Shown here piece after piece: positions 10,722 through 22,900 of a stretch of 64,000 bases of DNA (its first letter is position 1; each line of letters starts with the position of its first letter). The translations under genes and the position numbers were made by a program. Under the pieces are notes generated by a model. It ran no database searches, was not told the origin of the DNA, and worked only from the letters and a program-made list of their open reading frames with translations. Source of the DNA: Zantedeschia hybrid cultivar (Eukaryota > Streptophyta > Magnoliopsida > Alismatales > Araceae); NCBI GenBank assembly GCA_030544215.1, contig JARZZO010000008.1:21592614-21656613 (forward strand), read 5' to 3'.

Positions 10722-12548
10722 TGCTGCCAACTACGTTGCCACCAGCGTCTCCTTCGGATGGGGATCCGCCACCTAATCCTCCCTCGGTGGTAGACCTTCC
10801 CGTTGCTCTCAGGAAAGGTAAACGCATTGCCAGCTCACCTTCCTTTATTGACACCAACTTCACATGTCCGTCTCTTCGTAAAGGCTTACGTGGTGTCACC
10901 GCTCATCCTCTTGTCCGTTTTGTTTCTTATGATCATCTCATCTTGTCTTTTCGGGAGTTTGTTATGTCACTTTCCTCCATTTCTATTCCTTAGTCTTACC
11001 AGTATGCAATATCTGATTTGCGGTGGAAAGCTACAATGGATGAGGAGATGTATGCGCTCATCTCCCGTGGCACATGAGATCTTGTCACTCCTCCCTTTGG
11101 TGTTGTGCCAATTGCCTGCAAATGGGTGTTCACTCTTGAGTACCTCCTTGATGGCTCCATTGATCGGCTCAAGGCACATATTGTTGTAAAGGGCTTTACT
11201 TAGACATACGGCATTGACTACTTTGAGACTTTCTCTCTTGTTGCACATATCAGTTCTGTACGTGTGTTGTTTTCTCTAACGGCTAATCCTGGATGGCAGA
11301 TGATTCAGATGGACGCCAAACATGCCTTCCTCTGTGGTGATTTACAGGAGGATGTTTACATGGAGTAACCTCTTGGGTATGTTGTTCATGGGAATAATAA
11401 GGTGTGCAAACTGCGGAAGGCAATCTATGGTCTAAAACAGAGTTCTTGAGCTTGGTTTGACAAGTTTAGCCAGATTGCCTCTGTGATTGGTCTCCATTGT
11501 AGTCAAATTGATCATTCTGTCTTCATCAAAAAGACAACTACATGCATTGTGGTTCTAGTTGTCTATGTTGATGATATGATCCTGACTGGCAGTGATGTGG
11601 AAGGTATTGCCGCTGTAAAGGCATACCTATAGAAACATGTGTCACCAAAGATCTCAATAGATATGGGATAGAGGTTGCTTATAGGAGAGATGAGATTTCC
11701 TTGGCATAGAGGTTGCTTATAGTAGAGATGGGATTTCGTTATCCCAACGAAAATCTGCCTCAGACTTGCTACAAGAAACTGGGCTTCTTGGTTGCAAACC
11801 TGTAGACACTCCGATTATTACACGGCTAGGGTTTTGGGACCAATTAGGAGATGATTTCCCTGATGCTAGTTGTTATTGGCGTCTGGTGGCAAACTCATTT
11901 ATTTGACCAATACAATATCATACATTACATTTGCATGGGTTGGTCAGTCAATTTATGCAGAGTCCAAAGTAATATCACTAGGAGGCTATTTTGAGGATTT
12001 TGAGATATGTAAAAGGATCTCCAGGAAAGGGTTGTTGTATAAAAAGTGCAGTCACCTTCGGGTGGAGGCATACTCCGATGCAGATTATGTTGGTTCCTCT
12101 TCTGACAGAAAGTCTACATTAGGCTACTATTCTTATGTTTGTGGTAACTTGGTCTCCTGGCGGAGCAAGAAACATAATGTTGTGGCAAGGTCAAGTGCTG
12201 AGGCTGAATATCGAGCCATGACTCACACTACTTGTGAGATGATGTGGCTGCAATCTCTAATGCGAGACCTAGGTGTTGAATGCTTCAAGCCTATGATAAT
12301 GCACTGTGACAACTAAGCTGCCATTTACATTGCTAGCAACCCAGTGTTTCATCAGGGGACCAAGCATATTGAGGTGGATTGTCACTTTGTTCGAGAAGCT
12401 GTGATGTCAAAGAAGATTGCTACTCCATTCACTCCATCAGAAGAGCAACTTGCAGATTTGTTTGCAAAGGCTCTAGCTTCTCCTTGTTTTTCCATTTTGT
12501 GTAACAAGCTGGACATACTCGATATATATGCTCCAGCTTGAGGGGGAG
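10721..12548 (+). pseudogene. Ty1/copia polyprotein remnant (reverse transcriptase and RNase H)
   Basis: Translation with tolerated stops and frame changes gives the copia reverse-transcriptase landmarks in order: PVALRKGKR linker, ACKWVF, QMIQMDAKHAFLCGDL, CKLRKAIYGLKQSS and the catalytic VYVDDMILTGS (about 11560-11590). A Cys-Lys-Pro linker follows, then copia RNase H with VEAYSDADYVGS, SSAEAEYRAM and a C-terminal TKHIEVDCHFVRE...LADLFAKAL, ending in YAPA-stop. Multiple in-frame stops (for example near 11366) and a deletion near 11640-11740 mean it is dead. Gag, protease and integrase are absent, so it is 5'-truncated. It lies in the leader intron of the host gene. Confidence 0.92.
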
Positions 12549-12686
12549 TGTTGGAAGGTATTATTAGTGTGTGCATGTGTTAGACTTAAGTTGTTCCTGT
12601 AAGTTATGTTACCCGATATAACACTATAGAAGGGGCATTGCTCCTTATGAATGAAGAAAGTCATTCTTTTCCACCAAAATCTAACA
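12549..12686 (+). mobile_element. 3' LTR of the copia remnant, 138 bp
   Basis: It starts TGTTGGAAGG right after a purine tract (GAGGGGGAG, the polypurine tract) and ends ATCTAACA. It follows the YAPA-stop of pol by only a few bases, as is usual for this copia lineage. The 5' LTR was not found, so no target duplication can be assigned. Confidence 0.85.
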
Positions 12687-12951
12687 CCAAGGATTGAGGC
12701 AACTTAATTTTCAAGGGTGGCTCCCTGATAAATCAAAGTATTGGAGTTGCTTGAAATTGATTAGTGACCTTGACAATCCTGTGACCTCACAACGCAGCAC
12801 ACAGAGCCACTTCAACATCAAGAATAGTTTAGCAAGTTGCATGCGTCAAGTCATCAAACACACATCTGTCCAAGAATAACAGGGTGCGTAGCTTCTTGTG
12901 TCTAAACAGTTCCTCCAGTAATTCTTCTTCAAATTTGGTGACCTGCAACAA

Positions 12952-13079
12952 CTGTTTTAGAGGTCCCTACTACAGTGGTAGGGCACAGTTCATCCAAACT
13001 ACACCCCACCCAGGTTTGAACCTGGGCGCTCCCCTTCCTATCCCTAAAACTACCCGGTACCACTGAGCTAAGCTCAGCC
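12952..13079 (-). mobile_element. tRNA-derived SINE with perfect 15-bp target duplication
   Basis: On the minus strand the element carries a Pol III A box (TAGCTCAGTGGTA, complement of 13058-13070) and a B box (GGTTCAAACC, complement of 13013-13022), spaced as in tRNA genes and SINEs. The 128-bp body is flanked by GGTGACCTGCAACAA at 12937-12951 and 13080-13094. It cannot fold as a complete tRNA and the duplication proves retroposition, so I call it a SINE and not a tRNA gene. Confidence 0.93.
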
Positions 13080-13094
13080 GGTGACCTGCAACAA

Positions 13095-13694
13095 TATTGG
13101 CGAGCTGCATTAGGGATTTCCAGACTTTTGGTACCCAACCTAAAGCAAAGATCCACCGATCTTACTGTGCTAAGTGGCACATTAAATCATGTACTACGTC
13201 ATGACTTATATGGATTTTGAAGGTTTAAAGTGCGTAGTGGAACCTCGCAGCGGCCGTGGACATAGGAAGGCACATCGCATCTGAACTATGTAAAATTCTA
13301 TGTTCTTTTGTGATTGATTCCTTCTTCTTCCCCTTTCTCTTTTCTTCTATTTTTTGCTGATCGCTGCATGTTACTTCGTTCCTAACACACAATTCTATAG
13401 GTAAGGTTATTCAGAGGGTTGGATAATCATAAGCTGAAGAGTCTCATCCTATCAAGTTGTGTTCTAGTCATCTTGGTGTTGCTTTATGGCTTTAGAAAGT
13501 AGAAACACACTATGGAATATTCTAGAGTGACTTTGATGAGCAGATGAAAAGAAATATTGATTCATTTCCATCATGCTTCGTCAGCCATTTTACGTGTTTT
13601 CTCCATGTTTCTGGCAGAGCTTATTGGGCTTTGCACCTTACAACGGTTTCTTCACTTGAAATCACTCACATGAGTAGTATTTTCCTTCTTGCAG
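13095..13694. other. intronic DNA before the first coding exon
   Basis: T-rich sequence leading to a good acceptor (TTCCTTCTTGCAG). No other feature recognised. Confidence 0.4.
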
Positions 13695-13914
13695 CTGTAC
13701 CGTAAAAAAAGCAATTTGTGGTAGATGTTGTATTCCCTTCTTATTCAAGGTCTACTTCCAAACACACCTGCAATAGGCGAGTTGGATTGATGGATGATGG
13801 TCCTGGAATGATAGAGATTTTCCCGAATCATTTTGAAGTGCCAACCTCTTCTGATGAGGTCATCCTATCAAGGAAGTCTAGCACTTCACAACTGAAGGCT
13901 GAGTCCTCATTGAG
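13695..13914 (+). CDS. PH-domain gene, first coding exon (5' UTR part 13695-13789)
   Basis: The acceptor is TTCTTGCAG at 13694 and the donor TTGAG|GTGTGA follows 13914. The coding part 13790-13914 gives residues 1-41 plus two bases of codon 42 (MDDGPGMIEIFPNHFEV...). Phase 2 at the donor is completed by the next exon. Confidence 0.75.
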
Positions 13915-16900
13915 GTGTGACCTTTTGTCTATCCTACTTTTTGCCCATTTTAGTTAACTTGATATGAATTTCTTTAGCTATATTAACTTTTGTAGGACAG
14001 ATCCTGTCATCGTATATGGGCTGGCAGACGATTAGTGAATGCTAGATCCATGTTAAAGTTGTTTAGTCTTCCAGGTCTTACTCGAGCTTCTAGTATTGGT
14101 GGTATTGAAAAGGTGCACTTCAATTATTATTTTAACAATTTTTATTGCATACTATCAATAGGTGAAGATTTCTTTACATTGACATATGTCAATAATCATG
14201 TTGGTCTGCAGGTTGAGTTGACTGCTGCTGAAGTAGAATCACTTAGGTCAGAAATTGCTGATGCAGAAGAAAGGGAAGCTTACCTAAAGGCCCAGTAAGT
14301 CCGTCTGAACTCCCACATTCTACCTAGAGAGTCCAATATTGCTTTGGCTGTATCTTAACACATTAACTATGTGTCTGGACGATTTTTTTGGCTTATATAC
14401 ATGCCCCACTTTTTTTTTTTCTTTCTTTTCTTTCACATGTTGTAAAATTGGTTCAAACAGGCATTGCATTCTGATATGGCATCATTGAAGTTGCTTTGTA
14501 TATTACTGTGACAAAAGAAAAAGAAAAAGAAATGATGTAGAGCAAGGTTCTGGTAAATGTGGTGACCTGTGTGCTATCACATATCTAGTTTCCAGTGTTT
14601 TCAAGTGCTCAATTTTCATCAGAGAAAGGTCATCACATGTGAACGCTGGTTTTTTTGGCTGCAACATCCAATCTATTAGTGTCACATGGTTGTACTTGAT
14701 GTCTTGGATAGTTTGATTGTTGCTTCGAAGAGCAAGTTTACTTCATTATTTGTTTATTTTTCTTCTAGTTTAAACTTTAAAGAGTTCAAATTGCTGTTAG
14801 CAACAACTACATGCAATCATTACTGTTGGAGTTATTCCATACCAGGATTGTGCAGGAGTCTATGTTAGAAGGTTTGTTATATACAAAGATTTAATTTGTT
14901 TGATGGCTGATGAATAATGATGAAAAGTTGAGTTTTGCCTCATTTTTGTGAGAGTTGTTCATGAAGTTCTGGCATGAGGCAATGAATAGGAGGTCCGTTG
15001 CGACATGTGGGTGCAAACTCCATGTTTGAGGCATATTAAGCTCTGAACAGTATCCCTTCCCCAGTTTTCATTTTCCCTTCTTTGTTTGTTTTCTTGTCAT
15101 TCTATGCACTAGATTTGCCTCCAGGCCTCTCTAGCTACATCCCAGTGTATGAGTTTAGTTGTTGATCTTTTATGTTGACTGTACTGCATGCCCTTGTGAT
15201 GTTTTTTTTAAACCCTGCTGTTTGAATTGTTGTACACCTGTTCCTTTCTCACAACACTTAAAACTCTACAGTTTGTCATTTTCTTTCAGTAGGTGTGCTG
15301 CTTTTAGTATTATTTTTCCCATTGACATGAGATGTTTCCTGCTTTCCTCCTCTTCTTTTTTTCTTATTTATGTTTTCATTTATTTTAGTTTTTATTAGTT
15401 TATGGAGATACTAAATGTGGGAGAAATTTAAATGCTACATCTTCTATTAATCGATTACCCAAACAGTGACTTTTTTCTTAAAAATCTACATCATAGGATC
15501 CTAAAAGGATTTTGCTGTCATGCCTCTGATTTCATCGTCTTTGTGGCAAAAAAAATCCATTCACATGGGTCAACTCAAGAAGTCTCTCCTGCCCAGAAGT
15601 AGGTAAAATAGGCTTCTTGAACAGTCAAACCAGCACTATAAATGAAATCTGGTTCACAGTTGGCCTATTTGTGGCTTATCTGAGCAGTATTTTGAGCCAA
15701 GAGAGAGTTTAGTTTCCTATTGTTCATCCATTGTGATTTTGTCCGACATAAAAATGTGTAACATGTCACATTAACAAGTCTGAGAACTATCTATTCTCTT
15801 TTTGGTAGATGGTTTGGATACTTTATAGGTGCTTATTCTCACTCTTGTAGTGACAATGAGCCAATGAGTATAGATGTTTATTGTTATCCATCCTGCAGGG
15901 GTTAAATATATTAGATAGACATAATAACAAACAATATCCCATCAACTCGAGGTCATTGCTCCATGAACTTACAAAGATGGGAGTTTTGGCTGAAATAGAT
16001 GATAATGCGAGTGTAGTAAACTTAATCCATATATGGTATTTCTATGGTCATTTCTTGGTAAGATGCTGCTAGCCATGTAATGAAACCCCAGTTGAAGCAC
16101 GACTATGGAGTATGGACTAATGTACTCGTTACACTGGTCCCTCCCATGAAATATTAAGCCCAAAATTAGACACAAGCTTGCAGGAATGGCATTGCTTTCA
16201 CCTTACTAGGCCTAAAACTTGTGAATTTTTAGGTCCCCGACATTGTCTTGAATTGTAAGTTTGGCTAGTTTTTATAATTTCAATGGCTATAATGTTCCCT
16301 TGTCATAATCTCCTCTTTGAATGTTTAATAAGATTCCAGTTGATTTTATTTACTTGGCAATCAATATAAGTTTGACTTCCTTTTCTTCTGAATGTGTCCA
16401 GGTTAGAACATGTTGATGAAATTTTGAGGTCTGCTCATCTTGCTGGCTACCTGCATATTCGAACTGTAATAGCAGTCATTTCTATCTTCTAGTTGAACAC
16501 TCTGTCGTTGTCTTTAGATTCTTGTTCTATCTTAAACTGAAAATTTCAAACTTCTGTTCTTAATGCAGAGATGGTCAGAACTACCAGGAGAGCCCCCTAT
16601 ATTAGATGACACAGAGGTTGATGACTGGCTTCCCCGGTTTGTTGTTCTCAATGGTTCATGTATCTTCTACTACCTTAAATCCACTGGTACATAATCTTTC
16701 TATACTCTACTGTATGAACTAGTTCCCTTTGCTATTATGGAGTATGGACCATTACTGCTGCTGGTATAGTTGAACTAAGTTAGAATATGTGAATATGTAA
16801 TTTCAATAATATGATGGTAGACTAAGAGGATTTGGTTATGATCGATAGTCAAGTTATTCCTAAAGTAGAAAATTCTGATGTCTGGATTCTATTATTTAAG

Positions 16901-19900
16901 TGAATGGAAAGATCCAAGAAGATATCATGCATAGCATTAAAGGAAAGTTGTTTGAAGTAGATAGTACATTTGCAAACATCTGCGATCTATAAGTCCATGT
17001 AAACCTCAAAGGAAAGTTTTTCAAAACCACTGCAGGCTTTCTATATTGTATGGGACTAAGTATTGGGCTGTGAGGGAAGAACACATATAAGAAACAATTT
17101 TAATGTGGATGTGTATAAAGATTAGAAGGGATAAGATTCAAAATGAATGTATACGTGGAGACTTAGATATAGCTCCTATGGATGTTGGGCTGAAGGAAAA
17201 TTGGCTCAAATTGTTGGTTCATGTGTTCCGGCAGCCAAGCTTGATGCCAGTTAGAAGGTGTGATTAAATTCAGGTGCACGAGGGAAAAAGAACTCAAAAG
17301 GGACCTAAAGTGAGATGGTTGGACATTGTAAGAAAGGACTTGACCTTCTTAGATTTAACTACAAATATGGCATTAGTTAGATTAAAAATATGGGATAGGG
17401 TTGATGTAACCAACCCTAACTAAATGGGATAAGGTTCAAATGATGATGATGATAATGAGGAGGAAAGTTTAGCGTAACCTAAATTGCCTTAACCTAAGCA
17501 ATCCTACCCTAATGAGGATAGAGGAGTTTGAGAGCATAAAACAGAGCATTAAATCCAACTTCTTTTTTATTTTTGTCCCTTAGTTTAGCAACCTTAAATA
17601 TATCTCCTTAGTTTAGCAAGTTTAACAATGTCTTTTTCACCTTCTTAAGTTCTTAGTTTATGATACGATTTTTTGGAAGTCTTCAACTTAGTTACACCAA
17701 TTATTTTCTAACAATTCTTGTTTCTGATTTGTATTCTTTTAAAATTCAGTCATTTTTATTCCTTTGTCACACTTCAAAGTATTCCCATTTTTCTTTAGTA
17801 GCATTCTGAATTCCACACACGTTTGTCCTTTCTTATCTGAGCTTAGGACCAGCCATGGGGGGTTCCATGAATATGTTACTAGTTGAAATAAATCTAAAAT
17901 CAGGATCATTGCATTGAGGATTGTGCTTTTATTTTTCTAGCAAATATCCATGAAGCGAGTATGAAATCTGGATGGTACATCTTCCATCCTTCATGCATTT
18001 GTGCATGTTTAGCTGGTTGCCTAACTCTGTCCCTGTGGAATCTGACGAGTCTGGACATCCTTTTTTATAAGCAATTTTTGGTAGAAATATTTGTAACCTT
18101 CAAGATATTTTTGGGATGTGTGTATATCTGTGTGCATGCACATGACTGCATGGGCACGTATGTATCACTGTTGCTATTGCTGACCACCTGACCTAGTTTT
18201 CATTGTCGTATCTCACTGTTGTGCATACTATGTAGCTAGAGTCATGAGGCGACCGAGGTGACCAGGGGGTCACCTTAGATGGCCTAGGCGTTTGAGGCGA
18301 AAGATACTATTAAATATGTCAAAAGTGCATATAAAAATCATACAAAATGACTTATTCTTTCACTCAAATATAACCAAATAAGATTAAAATCTACCAAGTT
18401 GAAAGAAAATTTAAGCAAATCAAGATGTCATCAACAAACTCATACAAATTTTGATGCTACAAACACACCATAAAAAAGATAGGGGAATCACCATAGCTGC
18501 CTAATGCCTCTCTATCCAAGCTCACAGGGAAAGATGCCTAATGCCCTTCTCTGTTCTACCTCTCTCCTTGTGAACATCACTGAATAGGGAAGAGGGCATC
18601 AAGCCATGGATTGCAGAATTGGCTGATCCCGATCCGGATCGGCCCCCCCGATCCGATTCAGGGGGGGGGGGTCATTGTTCCCCTCCGACTTTCATCGGCC
18701 TGGCCGATTCTAGCGAACAATTTTTTTTTTTTTTTTTTTTGAAGGATCGGCCCGTATCGGGCTGAATCGAGTTCGGATCGGCCGATCTAGACCCGATATG
18801 GCTCGATATGGGCCGATCCTGGATCCCCCCTTTAAAGGGGGGATTGAGATGACGCTGCTGCTTCTGCTGCGTGCTGCTGCCAGCTGTCGCCGCCATCGCC
18901 TGCCGCTGGCCGTCTGTTGCTGCCGGTCCCATTACCCCCCCCCTTCAGCCCTTCCTTCTTGTATTCTCCCCTCTTTCTCTTTTTGACCCAAGAAGGGTCA
19001 CCACCGGCCATCCCTTCGCCAGCTTGCCGTTTGCCGTCGTTGTCGCCGACGTTCGATTTCTTCGCCGGATCCCGATTCGGGCTAAGGTATATTTTGATTA
19101 GAATCTTTTTTAAAATATCATTTTTTTTATTTTTTATGATAGTATAGATCTATCAATATTTAGCTTTGAAAAAAAATTTAAATGTTGATTAGACAAAATC
19201 TCCAAAATTAGTCCTAATTAGGGGTTAGAAATTAGGACTTGTATAATTAGTATAATTAAGGTTCAATTGAGTGTGTCAAACACTTAATTGAACTTATTAG
19301 AATCCGATTGCAAAGATTTGTGTATTAATTGCACGCCATTAATGTTAATTATCTAAAACTAATCTTAATTAGGAGTTAAAAATTGAGATTTTTACGTAAT
19401 TAATATAATTAAGGTTCAATTGAGTATGTTAAACATTCAATTGAACTTACTAGAACATGATTGCACATATTTGTGTATTAATTGTACGTCATTAGCGTTA
19501 ATTACCTAAAATTAACTTTAATTAAGAGTTAAAATTGAGGTTTTTGCATTATTAGTGTAATGAAGGTTCTTATTAGAACTTGATTACACATATTTGTGTA
19601 TTAATTGCACGTCATTAGCATTAACTACATAAAATTAACCATAATTATGGGTTAAAAATTGAGGTTTCTACATAATTAGTGTAATTAAGGTTCAATTGAG
19701 TGTGTCAAATACTCAATTGAACTTATTAAAACTTGATTGCACAGATTTGTGCATTAATTGCATGTCATTAGTGCTAATTGAACTTATTTGAACCTTTTTA
19801 TCTAACATAAGAGTATGACAGAGCATGGACGTTAGGAACAGGAGGTGGAGTAGTAGGGCAGTGATCTTGGTTGGCGTTATTACATACTAGTGGCCACTAG

Positions 19901-22900
19901 ACAAGGAGGGTTAGATACAACTAGTGTGGAAAGGAGATGGGTGTAGGCGTGTATCGCCTAAAGAAGTATTGCTGGCATATCAGGAGATGTCAGCAAATGT
20001 GAGTTAGTTCTATATACGAATCGGATACGATCCGGCTCAGGCGACTCGAGCCGACTCGTACGAGTCAGTTCGGTTCTGGTTGGTTCAATTTTTTTTTTTA
20101 ATTTTTTTTGAAGAAAAATCTTTAGTTTATTGACATAAATATGCAATTTTATAAATTTTACTAGATGTTTTTATTACGGTAAATAATTATGAGTCACATT
20201 TAACAATAAAACATCAATTTCATGTATTTAATTACGTAAAAAAGATACCTTAGGTCCCTAGCATGCTAATTAAGAAGAATTAAATACAAGAAACATCAAT
20301 TTGCAAAAGAAAGTGCCACACCAAATCTCATAGAAGGATGAAATATAAAATTTTAAGCATCAACACTGAAAACTCACAAGTTTTTCAGACATGATATTAT
20401 ATATGACAATATGACATATGCAGTAGCAACAGTACATGAGTCATAAAACCACTAAATCATCCTCATCAAAATCATCAGAAGAAGCAAAAGATCCCTCTTC
20501 CTCTCCACCAAAGTCTAACTCAATCTGAGTAGGAGGTGGGACATGTGGTTGTCTCTGAATACATCTAACCATGTGAACAAATGATGGTGTGTGAATAACA
20601 GTAGATGGAATATTAAACTTTAAAAAAAAGGCTCTAACAACATCCACGATCTCTGCTCTAGATCCTCTAGTAGACGTAGATGACGATGGACGAGTCGACG
20701 ATGTAGGCAGCCTGGCTGTCGGGTGTGTACGTCCTGTGCTAGATGATGGCTCCTCCAGCCTCAGAAATTGTTAGAACTATAGACAGACATCACGAGGGAC
20801 TGAAGGACATGGGATGCTATCTCTGCGTATCCCCGTAAGATGCTCCGAGAAACGATGGATCCCGCTAACAAGGTGTCCACAGTAAAGACAACGGATCCGT
20901 CGATCTCCTGGGACTGTATACCCGTAGTCCCATGCTGGATGACGTCGCTCACATGGCATTTTCAAAGAAGAATAATTTAAGAACATGATCTTCGTTGAAA
21001 TTTTGAACTATTGAATCATATTAAATTATTAAAATGAGACAAACACATTATTAATACTTAAAGGTTTAAAATTACAGCAAAAGTAAAGAATGAAATACCA
21101 ATAATGGCACCAATATGGATACTATGAAGGCATGACATAGCTATAAGTCCCCGTCGGAACATCTCCTAGTAACTGAACCTGATAGTTGGACATCACGTAG
21201 TCTTGGTATTGGTTCTAAGTCATATAGGAGTTATATCTCTGATGAAACTCTGCTGAGTACTGTTGATATGCCACATCACTTGGTCTATATATGATTGGCC
21301 GTGGTACTGCAGGAACATAAGGTACGCCTTCACCATAACTATGGCCATCATATGGATATGCATCTGAAGTAGAATATCCATACGGAACTAATGTTAGTTG
21401 ATGGTATCATGAGACTGAATGATCACCACTGTAAGACGATGTACTCTCATATTCTGTCTGTGGCCGCCGTTGGGAGTTGGATGCATCTGAACTATAATGT
21501 CCTACACTTGAGCTTCTCTCATCTTGTATACTCAACCCATCAAATTCTCTCATCATGTGGTGCAACCCGTACTCGTACATGATCGTGCTAGGGTCAGGAT
21601 TATAAAAATGCTTATCATCTGAGGATGAGTCAGTGCGTATTTGATTTGGTATGTCTGCCTGCTGTCCCCTCCGACGATACGGAACCTTTATCAGAGCACA
21701 AGGTAGTGCCTCCACAGCGTCATCTGGCCCACGAGCACCATAGTCGGTAGCCTGAGTAGCGTGTGTAAAGTCCTGCTCCCCAGTATAAAGGACCCTACCT
21801 CCCCCACCCCCACTGCCACGACTACCACCAGCTCCACCCCCACTAGTATGGCTGACACCAGGACCACCACCACTACGAACAACACTCTGATCACCATCCC
21901 CACCACCCCCCGCGCCATCATCATCTGTATCATCTCTAGCTGAGGAAGAAGATCCACTCTCTTAGACTCGAGTATTATAAGGAGATGGAGTCTCATCTTG
22001 AGCATTATGATCCAAGATTTTTAAGTCTGCAATGTCAAGTGGATCATCTGGGACTCCATCCTTCTTCTTCTTGTCCTTTTTGGATCATGTTAACACCTTT
22101 GACATCTAGGACTTCATGCCACTCCATCCCTTCTTACCCTTTGAACTTACTTCTTTGCCGCCTACTTGCTTCTGGACTACACTAGCTGGGAGATGTTCTG
22201 GAAGACGTACACTGGAATGACGTGAACTCTGACTAGAAAGTTGTCCCTGTACAAGTCCACTCTGTACAGGCTGAGATCTGGATGGATGCCGAGGTGCTAG
22301 TGTAGCTAAGGACGCTGAGGTGCATGTGCGACTGGAGGATGCTGAGGTGCAGGGCCCTATATTAGCCGCTCCCATTCTGCTGAGTCATCTCAAGGTACTG
22401 TGCTTTTTCCCCTTGTGACCAACTGATCATCATCATCATTATCATCAGCCTCTAAGTCAACCTTCTGATCATGACCTTCTGCATGCTCCTGATCATGACC
22501 TGAATCAACAATATATTCATCATCTTGTTCTCCACCTGCTCCTGCTGCTGATATTTCTGCTACCAAGAAGGTGTTTGGACGAGGGCCCTCATTAGGATCT
22601 ACTGTCTCATTGAGTTCTGGCTCCCTACGATCTCTTGTTCTGGCAACCCATGCAACCATAGGATCCTCATCATCTCGAAGATAACTAAGATTAGTGGGAT
22701 CATAATCACCCTCTCCCTTCTTTGCATCATGTTGCAAATGTTTAATCCTTAGCCTCATATTATAGTGGACATACACAAGCTTGTCTAAGCGGATGTGTGA
22801 CAACCGATTCCTGATTTTTGTATGTATCAGTGCAAACGTAGACCAGTTTCGCTCACATCCACTGGAGGAAGAAGTCTGCGACAAGATTTTGATGGCTATG

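Larger units (their letters stand above)
9862..13694 (+). other. candidate 5' UTR intron of the PH-domain gene
   Basis: This stretch runs between the GC-rich leader and the acceptor TTCTTGCAG at 13694. It contains a (T)n tract (about 9878-9894), a segment of unusual composition (10320-10720), a decayed copia element and a SINE. The 5' boundary is inferred and the acceptor is good. Confidence 0.4.

Noticed and set aside
13013..13080. tRNA-like sequence with A and B boxes
   Set aside because: No complete cloverleaf, and flanked by a 15-bp target duplication, so it is a SINE.
13996..14000. Acceptor at 13995 for coding exon 2
   Set aside because: TGTAG|GACAG leaves the frame inconsistent with the upstream exon. 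The acceptor after 14000 restores phase 2 to 1.
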